Origin: Candidatus Yanofskybacteria bacterium RIFCSPLOWO2_01_FULL_39_28
GTDB taxonomy: Bacteria > Patescibacteriota > Minisyncoccia > 2-02-FULL-40-12 > GWA2-44-9
Length of the DNA stretch: 38,121 nt
NCBI GenBank assembly: GCA_001794635.1
Contig: MGKE01000014.1
Span: forward strand, 1 to 38,121
Reading direction: 5' to 3'
The translations under genes and the position numbers were made by a program. Under the pieces are notes generated by a model. The model had not been told where the DNA came from. It saw only the letters and a list, made by a program, of their open reading frames with translations, and ran no database searches. Positions 30,799 through 38,121 of the stretch are shown one piece after another; the first letter of the stretch is position 1; each line of letters opens with the position of its first letter.

Positions 30799-31548
30799 TT
30801 ATCTTTTTATCTCTCTATCCTTATACATCTTGGGGAGCATGTCTCTTGGGTTCCAGTTGGCTTTAACTTCTTCCATGTTATCAGCAGTTTGATATTTACC
30901 ACCTTTAGTATAATTTTCTCCTTTATCCAAAATCTTCTCTACCTCAAAAAATAATATCTGAGCCACGCGTCTCCCGATTACAAGAGGTATCTGGTAAAAC
31001 CTTGAGTTATTAGTAACCTCCATTGTCCATCGGTTAGTAAACCCGACATCACCTTTACCGGCGCATTTACAGACTTCAATAAAATTTCTGCCGATACTAG
31101 ACCTAGCCTTCATCATTGTCGTTACCACACCGCCTCGTCCGCCGATAAACTGCTGGGTATGACAAAGAATTGTTTCTCCCGGCCTTATCCAAATCACCCT
31201 GTCATCCGGGTTAATATTCTCCAAGCTACCAACTCTTCCTTTCCACTTTCGCGCCGGTTCAGCAACATGGAAATCATGCCCCCAGACCCTTGCCACGTCT
31301 GATTCCGACCAGGGATTATATGATGTCATACCGCCTTCGGGTTCTTGCTCCCTCCAGTAGTATTCCCCCAGTGTTACATCGTAACTATCGGTAGTAAGAT
31401 TCAACCGATCAAAAGGATCAATGACAATATTGCCGGCTTTCATCTGACTAATTATGGCTGAATCTGAAAGCCAAGAACGGCCGCACAATAGTCCTAACTC
31501 TTCCCGACTTAGTTGACCCAAAAGAACCTTCAATTCATGGAGATTAAG
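30799..31548 (-). CDS. dcd: dCTP deaminase family protein
   Basis: Trimeric dUTPase-like fold that deaminates dCTP to dUTP (or to dUMP in bifunctional forms), feeding dTMP synthesis. Motifs: LSDSAIISQMKAGNIVIDPF, TDSYDVTLG, MKARSSIGRNF (Ser/Arg of the active site) and GFTNRWTMEVTNNS (catalytic Glu). I start at ATG 31548, preceded by AAAGGTGG, rather than the track's 31590. The family usually has ~180-200 residues; the longer form has an N-terminal helix and an insert after TLGEYYW. Confidence 0.85.
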   Translation of the reverse strand, partial: LNLHELKVLLGQLSREELGLLCGRSWLSDSAIISQMKAGNIVIDPFDRLNLTTDSYDVTLGEYYWREQEPEGGMTSYNPWSESDVARVWGHDFHVAEPARKWKGRVGSLENINPDDRVIWIRPGETILCHTQQFIGGRGGVVTTMMKARSSIGRNFIEVCKCAGKGDVGFTNRWTMEVTNNSRFYQIPLVIGRRVAQILFFEVEKILDKGENYTKGGKYQTADNMEEVKANWNPRDMLPKMYKDREIKR

Positions 31549-31608
31549 CATAACCACCTTTTTAAAAAACTGGTATTCGTATACTAACAAAGTTTTAAAA
31601 ATAAAAAA

Positions 31609-31629
31609 GCCCTTTCAATAATTAAGGGC
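31609..31629 (-). terminator. tmk terminator
   Basis: GCCCTT/AAGGGC with a 9-nt loop and a run of T on the minus strand. Each of thyX-like, dcd and tmk has its own terminator. Confidence 0.7.
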
Positions 31630-31646
31630 AATCTAATTTATGATAT

Positions 31647-32339
31647 TTATTTAGCAGGTATACCTAGTACTGGAAAAATGTTTTTTCTTGCTTCGGTAAA
31701 TATGGCCTTCTGACCCTCTTCGCCATCAGGTTCAGCGTCTATAAGAACACAGTTTGGATATAAGGCCGCTAAGGCTCGGTAATTACTTATTACCTGAATC
31801 GCTTTCTTATCTACTTCAAAAGCATCCGGCATACGACTAGACTGAGCTCTTCGTTTGACCATTGTTTCAATTGTTATATCGTAAACAACTATTAAATCCG
31901 GCCAAATAAGAGGTAGTCCGGCTTCAACAAACATTTCTTCGTGCATGTCCATAATTCGCTTGAAATCAGAAAGTGTCCTGGCGCCATAGGCCAGTGTGCT
32001 ATCAATACCGCGATTACAAATTACATTGACTCCTGACTGCAGAGTAGGAATTAAGATATCTTTGAAATGTTCAATTCTGTTTCTTATGTAGAATTTTTGA
32101 AATTCAAAATCGGTTAAATTTACGCCAAGTTTGAACTCTAGATCACAGCCAAAAAGAATATCGTATATCCTCTGGCCACTTGGTGTTTTTGTCGGCTCTT
32201 TTGGAAATGGTTTTAAGACGTCTACATTAGGATACTGAACTTTAAGAACTTTCTCTATCCGGCTTGCCTGGGTATCTTTTCCAGAGAAATCAACACCAGC
32301 CAATAAAATAAATTTTCCTGGATATGGATTTGGTATCAC
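31647..32339 (-). CDS. tmk: Thymidylate kinase-like P-loop kinase
   Basis: Phosphorylates dTMP to dTDP. P-loop LLAGVDFSGKDTQASRIEKVL near residue 13 matches the Tmk GxDGxGKxTQ motif; the DRY motif region reads VICNRGIDSTLAYGAR; a LID-type KRRAQSSRMPDAFE follows. The divergent DRY motif leaves some room for another deoxynucleoside monophosphate kinase. GTG start, supported by AAGGAGAGAGG just upstream. tmk and dcd share the leader sequence TTTTTTAAAAAGG. Confidence 0.8.
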   Translation of the reverse strand: MIPNPYPGKFILLAGVDFSGKDTQASRIEKVLKVQYPNVDVLKPFPKEPTKTPSGQRIYDILFGCDLEFKLGVNLTDFEFQKFYIRNRIEHFKDILIPTLQSGVNVICNRGIDSTLAYGARTLSDFKRIMDMHEEMFVEAGLPLIWPDLIVVYDITIETMVKRRAQSSRMPDAFEVDKKAIQVISNYRALAALYPNCVLIDAEPDGEEGQKAIFTEARKNIFPVLGIPAK

Positions 32340-32418
32340 AACCTCTCTCCTTTTTAAAAAACTTAGGAAGTTAATAAAGTCTAACTTCTAAAAAAATAAG
32401 ATGCAAGTGGATAAAAAT

Positions 32419-32443
32419 AAACGGCTCACGTATTGAGCCGTTT
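32419..32443 (-). terminator. rplK terminator
   Basis: Perfect 10-bp arms AAACGGCTCA/TGAGCCGTTT with a 5-nt loop and a following T-rich run on minus. It ends the secE-nusG-rplK transcript. Confidence 0.8.
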
Positions 32444-32464
32444 AAAACCGTATTTTAAAAGCTT

Positions 32465-32884
32465 TTACTTCACCTCTATTCCCATAGAGCGGGCGGTGCC
32501 TTCGACTATTTTAGCTGCCGCGTTTAGGTCATTAGCATTGAGATCAGCCATTTTTTGTTCAGCTATTTTCCTGACTTGTTCCTTGGTAACCTTGCCGACT
32601 TTGGTTTTGTTGGGAACACCAGAACCTTTTTCAATTCCGGCTGCCACCCGTAACAAATAAGCTGCGGGTGGAGTTCGGAGTTTAAAGTCAAAAGTCCTGT
32701 CTTCGTAAATATTAATCTCAACCGGAACAACTTGGCCTTGCTTGTCCTTAGTCGCTTCATTAACCTGCTGCATAAATTGCTGCAAGTTAATACCCTGCGG
32801 ACCCAAAGCCTGACCTATCTTAGACGGCTCTAAAGCTCCCCCTGTCACCTGAATCTTTACTACTGTTTTAATTTTCTTAGCCAT
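32465..32884 (-). CDS. rplK: Large ribosomal subunit protein uL11
   Basis: A 139-residue L11: MAKKIKTVVKIQVTGGALEPSKIGQALGPQGINLQQF, then KLRTPPAAYLLRVAAGIEKGSG and a C-terminal rRNA-binding domain ending ARSMGIEVK. It forms the GTPase-associated centre. rplA (uL1), normally next, is absent; a terminator follows. The ribosome-binding site AGGGA lies in the duplicated spacer upstream. Confidence 0.97.
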   Translation of the reverse strand: MAKKIKTVVKIQVTGGALEPSKIGQALGPQGINLQQFMQQVNEATKDKQGQVVPVEINIYEDRTFDFKLRTPPAAYLLRVAAGIEKGSGVPNKTKVGKVTKEQVRKIAEQKMADLNANDLNAAAKIVEGTARSMGIEVK

Positions 32885-32984
32885 AATCCCTACTAATTAC
32901 GAATTTTAGCCAATGTACCAATCTACAAATCACGACATCTTATTCGTAGATTTGTATATTAGTTGGATTTGTAATTCGTAGTTA
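32885..32984 (-). repeat. Duplicated 97-nt spacer, copy 1 (nusG to rplK)
   Basis: Runs from the nusG stop codon to the rplK start codon. It matches 33528-33627 at about 90% of positions with the same length and orientation. It can fold back through ACAAATC/GATTTGT, AATCTAC/GTAGATT and TACGAAT/ATTCGTA, and supplies TAGGGATT as ribosome-binding site. Confidence 0.75.
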
Positions 32985-33527
32985 CAGTTTTTTAATCTGA
33001 AGAAAGTCGAGTTCGACTGGTGTTTCTCTACCGAATATTGTCACTAATACTTTAATCCTTCCTCGTTCCATGTCAACTTCAGCCACTTTGCCGTCAAAAT
33101 CCTTGAAAGGTCCGTCGATGATTTTAACCCTGTCTCCGATTTGAACATCAATTTTATATTTCGGTTCTTCAACACCCATTCTTTTCATAAGCCCCTCCAC
33201 TTCACCTGCCGCCAACGGCGTAGGAATGGTGCCAGCGCCAATAAAGCCAGTAACATTGGGTGTATTTCTAACTACATACCAAGAAGCATCGTCAACAACC
33301 ATTTCAACCAGAACATAACCGGGATATATTTTCTCCTCTATTACTTCTCTTTTACCGCCTTTGATTTTAATCTTCTTCTCCTTGGGAACGATAACATTGA
33401 ATATTTTATCTTCAAAACCAAGAGACTCAACGCGCTGTTTTAGGTTTCTGGTCACAGTATCTTCATACCCGGAATATGTATGAATGGCGTACCATTGTTT
33501 TTCCCCGGTTGTTACTTGTTTCGGCAT
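32982..33527 (-). CDS. nusG: Transcription termination/antitermination factor NusG
   Basis: A 181-residue NusG. The NGN domain (QWYAIHTYSGYEDTVTRNLKQRVESLG...YPGYVLVEMVVDDASWYVVRNTPNVTGFIG) contacts RNA polymerase; a C-terminal KOW domain (IGDRVKIIDGPFKDFDGKVAEVD) recruits Rho or S10. It sits between secE and rplK in the standard order, with the same 97-nt repeat spacer on both sides. Confidence 0.97.
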   Translation of the reverse strand: MPKQVTTGEKQWYAIHTYSGYEDTVTRNLKQRVESLGFEDKIFNVIVPKEKKIKIKGGKREVIEEKIYPGYVLVEMVVDDASWYVVRNTPNVTGFIGAGTIPTPLAAGEVEGLMKRMGVEEPKYKIDVQIGDRVKIIDGPFKDFDGKVAEVDMERGRIKVLVTIFGRETPVELDFLQIKKL

Positions 33528-33627
33528 AATCCCTACTAATTACAAATTTTAGCGAATATACTAATCTACAAATTCAGATATCTTATTCGTAGATTTGTAT
33601 ATTGGTTAGATTTGTAATTCGTAGTTA
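33528..33627 (-). repeat. Duplicated 97-nt spacer, copy 2 (secE to nusG)
   Basis: Runs from the secE stop codon to the nusG start codon. It has the same sequence family, length and orientation as copy 1, including the fold-back segments and AGGGATT before the start codon. Confidence 0.75.
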
Positions 33628-33810
33628 CTTTATTACAAACTTGTTTAAAATCAATTGCAGAACCCAATCCCAGGCACCCAAAAATATGGCTATCGCGAAA
33701 CTTAAACTCAAAACAACCAAAGTATACTTAACCATCTGGTCCTTTGTTGGCCAGTTAACTTTTGACAACTCAATTTTTACATCTTTAATAAAATCTACGA
33801 CTTTTGTCAT
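33625..33810 (-). CDS. secE: Preprotein translocase subunit SecE
   Basis: A 61-residue minimal SecE: an amphipathic N-terminus with the conserved VKIELSKVNWPTKDQMVKYT and a single membrane helix (LVVLSLSFAIAIFLGAWDWVLQLIL). It stabilises SecY. First gene of secE-nusG-rplK with its own promoter. No strong ribosome-binding site. Confidence 0.95.
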   Translation of the reverse strand: MTKVVDFIKDVKIELSKVNWPTKDQMVKYTLVVLSLSFAIAIFLGAWDWVLQLILNKFVIK

Positions 33811-33818
33811 AATTATAG

Positions 33819-33851
33819 GTATTTTAAAACGCCCCTCGGCGTATTAAATAC
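33819..33851 (-). terminator. Hairpin in the secE leader
   Basis: GTATTTAATACGCC pairs imperfectly with GGCGTTTTAAAATAC around GAGG; TTTT lies in the 3' arm. It is downstream of the secE promoter, so it could be an attenuator, or a terminator for read-through from gyrB. Confidence 0.45.
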
Positions 33852-33880
33852 ATAATACTCCTCCTTCTTAATAAAGTCAA
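33852..33880 (-). promoter_or_regulatory. secE-nusG-rplK promoter
   Basis: On the minus strand TTGACT (33875-33880), 17-bp spacer, TATTAT (33852-33857). It starts 6 nt past the gyrB stop. The GGAGGAG in the spacer is upstream of the transcript and is not a used ribosome-binding site. Confidence 0.65.
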
Positions 33881-33885
33881 TCGTG

Positions 33886-36075
<2,190 letters not shown>

Positions 36076-36078
36076 TCA

Positions 36079-36105
36079 AAAAATGGCCTATTTTCGGCCA
36101 TTTTT
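36079..36105 (-). terminator. Terminator upstream of gyrB
   Basis: AAAAATGGCC/GGCCATTTTT, perfect 10-bp arms with a 7-nt loop. It ends the PH-orf90-pheS-orf74 transcript. Confidence 0.8.
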
Positions 36106-36169
36106 GAAGGTATCCACAAAGGGTCACTCACCTCTCTTTTTTATACGGAAGGGCGGGGCGGGTAGTGAT

Positions 36170-36394
36170 CTAGAACCTAATTACTCCGGAAAAGTAGAAA
36201 AGTGCAACAAATGCAATTCCCCACATAAAACCGGAGAGGGCTAATCTTTCTGCCAACACTTCACGTCTCCATAGTTTTTCTTTATAGGCAGCTCTTCCGA
36301 TCTTATCTCTTTCAGTAGTAGGCAAAGCATCATATTGAGCCAATACCGCGTTAATTCTATTTTCAGCCAACATGTAAGCGTGAGCGCCCGTCAT
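36170..36394 (-). CDS. Small single-span membrane protein
   Basis: Hypothetical, 74 residues from ATG 36394. I prefer this to the track's 36421 because GGGAGGAGG ends 6 nt before it. Helical, charged N-terminal part (NRINAVLAQYDALPTTERDKIGRAAYKEKLWRREV) and one C-terminal membrane segment (LSGFMWGIAFVALFYFSGVI). A tail-anchored topology is likely. Function unknown; last gene of the pheS group. Confidence 0.7.
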   Translation of the reverse strand: MTGAHAYMLAENRINAVLAQYDALPTTERDKIGRAAYKEKLWRREVLAERLALSGFMWGIAFVALFYFSGVIRF

Positions 36395-36461
36395 GCGTAA
36401 CCTCCTCCCAAGTCGAGCCACCGAAATTCCGTTTTGTATTGTACCAAAACATTATATTTTG

Positions 36462-37610
36462 TCAACGCAATTCCGCTCCGAATTGTTTGGCTGTCTCGTT
36501 GTAGATTTGCTTTTGGATCGGATCTATTTCTTCAGTGGTTAGGGTTCGTTCGTTTGAACGATAAATAATCCGGTAAGTATAGCTGACTTTGTCTTGGCCG
36601 AATTTCTCGGCATTTTCGTATTTATCCAACAACTCAACCTGCTCAACCAAATCCCCGCCAAAATGACGGATAAGATCAAAATAATTATTAGGCACAAAAC
36701 TCTTGTCAACGACAAAAGAAATATCTCTGGTAATCGGCGGGAACTTGGAGACTTCTTTAAACTTATTGCCTAACTTTAGTTGTTTTTTTACCCGCTCATC
36801 CTGGGACCACAATAACCGTATATCAGGCAACTCCATACTAATAATCGCCAACCTTTCCAATCCAAAGCCAAAAGCCCAGCCATTATATATTTCCGGATCT
36901 ACGCCAAGATTGTGTAAAACCGAGCTTTGCACAACTCCACTACCTAAAACTTCAACCCATCTGTCGCCTATTTTAACCTCCATTTCACAGCTTGGATCGG
37001 TATAAGGAAATTGGTCAACATTAAATCTGTATTCAATATCTTTACCAAAAATAGTTTGGGCAATTTCGGTCAAAACTTCTTTTAAATCATCCAGGCCGAT
37101 AATTTTTTCTTCTTTGCGACACAGATACCAGCCATCCATCTGGTGAAAAACGTTCATATGATTTCTATCTATTTCGTCTTTTCTATAGACCTTGCCACGA
37201 CACAATGCTCCGACCGCCTCCCCTTTTTTGATTTTACTTCTTATGTCTTTTTGATTAAGCCAGTAATACCACATTACCGTCGTATGGGTTCTTAAAATAT
37301 TACTGTCGTCAATAAAATACGTGTCCGATTTTGAACGAGCGGGATGATCGGGGGGGAAATTAAATAAATCAAAACTCATATCGGCCGGAACAATTTCCGG
37401 TATTTTAACAATGTCAAAATATTTGAATCTGCGTAAAGAGGTTATCCTTTCAGATAGTTCAGCAATCGGACTCCCTGGTGTTCTTGATAAATCCGGCATA
37501 TCCAAATACCTCTTGATTCTTTTCGCCTCAAAGTCATCTCTTTTTTCCAGAGATTTTATTAATTTTACCTCATCTTCGGATTTAATTTCTATTATTCTAC
37601 TGCTAGTCAT
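36462..37610 (-). CDS. pheS: Phenylalanyl-tRNA synthetase: PheS catalytic core fused to FDX-ACB
   Basis: Class II PheRS. Catalytic core residues ~60-280: RTHTTVMWYYWL, motif 2 KVYRKDEIDRNHMNVFHQMDGWYL and motif 3 GWAFGFGLERLAII. Residues ~283-382 (KFPPITRDISFVVD...SYTYRIIYRSNERTLTTEEI...FGAELR) match the FDX-ACB anticodon-binding domain, which in bacteria normally ends PheT. The N-terminal coiled coil of ordinary PheS is missing. This is the layout of mitochondrial monomeric PheRS, so it may work without PheT; no pheT is in the window. It overlaps the upstream gene by ATGA. Confidence 0.88.
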   Translation of the reverse strand: MTSSRIIEIKSEDEVKLIKSLEKRDDFEAKRIKRYLDMPDLSRTPGSPIAELSERITSLRRFKYFDIVKIPEIVPADMSFDLFNFPPDHPARSKSDTYFIDDSNILRTHTTVMWYYWLNQKDIRSKIKKGEAVGALCRGKVYRKDEIDRNHMNVFHQMDGWYLCRKEEKIIGLDDLKEVLTEIAQTIFGKDIEYRFNVDQFPYTDPSCEMEVKIGDRWVEVLGSGVVQSSVLHNLGVDPEIYNGWAFGFGLERLAIISMELPDIRLLWSQDERVKKQLKLGNKFKEVSKFPPITRDISFVVDKSFVPNNYFDLIRHFGGDLVEQVELLDKYENAEKFGQDKVSYTYRIIYRSNERTLTTEEIDPIQKQIYNETAKQFGAELR

Positions 37611-37879
37611 TGTCTAATTCGCAATAAAGTTAGGATAACTAATAAAAGCGTGGAAATCAAAAATCCTCTCTTAAAAGCCCTCTCAAATTGAAGCTCGTCT
37701 TTTTTACCAAAATAATAAAAACCTATTGATCCCCAACTCCATAGCAAAGCAAATAAAAGAGAATAAAATAAAAACTTAGCGTAAACATTCGACTGGGCAG
37801 GATCAAAACTAAAAGCAATGACAACCAAACCGGTTAGAGAAATTATACCCACAAAAACTAGAACTAATACTTTTGACAT
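37607..37879 (-). CDS. Hypothetical membrane protein, 90 residues
   Basis: Three hydrophobic segments (residues ~3-26, 38-58, 72-87) around a charged loop (GKKDELQFERAFKR). I use ATG 37879 rather than the track's TTG 37897; neither has a clear ribosome-binding site. It ends in an ATGA overlap with pheS and follows the PH-domain gene, so all three are probably co-transcribed. Family not recognised. Confidence 0.65.
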   Translation of the reverse strand: MSKVLVLVFVGIISLTGLVVIAFSFDPAQSNVYAKFLFYSLLFALLWSWGSIGFYYFGKKDELQFERAFKRGFLISTLLLVILTLLRIRQ

Positions 37880-37886
37880 ACTGGTT

Positions 37887-38121
37887 TTACTGAACAACTT
37901 TGACCGATTGGGGCGCTTCTAGGCGCTTGTTATGGAGGTCGTAAATTTCGGCTTTGATTTTGTTTGGTTCCGGAATATCACGAATAACAAATTCCGTCAC
38001 TTCTCCGGCAGATTGAATTTTGAGGGTACCGAAATCAAGAAATGTAGCCAAAATACCACTAACATTCACCGAAACATCTTGAATTTTATCAAGACCGATT
38101 GTGGCCACATCTCTATGAAAA
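37887..38121 (-). CDS. Bacterial PH-domain membrane protein, 5' part missing
   Basis: The frame stays open past the track's GTG to the right edge (upstream codons FHRD), so this is the C-terminal part of a larger gene. The visible FHRDVATIGLDKIQDVSVN, VSGILATFLDFGTLKIQSAGE and EFVIRDIPEPNKIKAEI match bacterial PH-domain (YdbS/bPH2-type) proteins, where two membrane helices normally precede this domain. The exact role of such proteins is unclear. Confidence 0.75.
   Translation of the reverse strand, partial: FHRDVATIGLDKIQDVSVNVSGILATFLDFGTLKIQSAGEVTEFVIRDIPEPNKIKAEIYDLHNKRLEAPQSVKVVQ

Noticed and set aside
33852-33866. Leader peptide ORF with GGAGGAG before secE
   Set aside because: The GGAGGAG lies in the spacer between the -35 and -10 boxes of the predicted promoter, so it would not be transcribed.

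Overview
The window is a gene-dense, AT-rich bacterial chromosome segment. It most resembles a Patescibacteria/CPR genome, probably Parcubacteria-like. This assignment is inferred from several things: short versions of core genes, a stand-alone PaaX/Cas2-like protein, a tandem ThyX-like gene next to dcd and tmk, and peptide inserts of the [16 protein letters not shown] and YNIQHTTYNI type made by repeats that run in frame through conserved proteins. TGA is used as a stop (tpiA, galT, folD), so the code is standard at that codon. There is no rRNA, CRISPR array, integrase or transposase gene; one tRNA is present.

Layout. 1-5790 is mostly one minus-strand operon: glycosyltransferase, galT, tpiA, pgk, DHH phosphoesterase, RNase HI and the PaaX/Cas2-like gene, many with touching or ATGA-overlapping ends. 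A signal-peptide gene is cut by the left edge. 5971-11251 runs on plus: dprA, topA, a split-off topoisomerase zinc-ribbon gene and relA. 11252-12117 is a repeat-rich spacer with one small zinc-ribbon gene, followed by parAB on minus. 13837-15318 holds a hypothetical gene, tRNA-Leu(CAA) and uppP. 15296-19883 on minus holds pyrF, folD, rpsP, rnc with two small genes, nusB, rpmF and a lipoprotein. 20016-27132 holds dnaE, thrS and miaA on plus with two minus-strand hypotheticals. 27182-38121 on minus holds gatB, a thymidylate group (thyX-like, dcd, tmk), rplK-nusG-secE, gyrB, a PheRS of mitochondrial-like architecture, and a PH-domain gene cut by the right edge.

Functionally this is information processing (replication, transcription, translation, tRNA modification, chromosome segregation), lower glycolysis, sugar-nucleotide and glycosyl transfer, and nucleotide supply.

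The most unusual content lies between and inside the genes. Three copies (5837-5957, 6877-6983, 11926-12050) of an apparently undescribed element share a roughly 65-nt core. The core folds into two hairpins whose stems change in a compensatory way while their loops (GRCTG and AGCA) stay constant. Each copy is closed by a different, locus-specific pair of inverted arms. Smaller families also keep a constant core between variable arms (GAGCYTGTCG; GCGAGGCTCGC between two hairpins), and several lie in frame inside gatB, nusB, gyrB and folD. A 97-nt spacer is duplicated on both sides of nusG. Several promoters place the -10 box 6-10 nt before the start codon, which predicts leaderless mRNAs, while other genes carry strong Shine-Dalgarno sequences.
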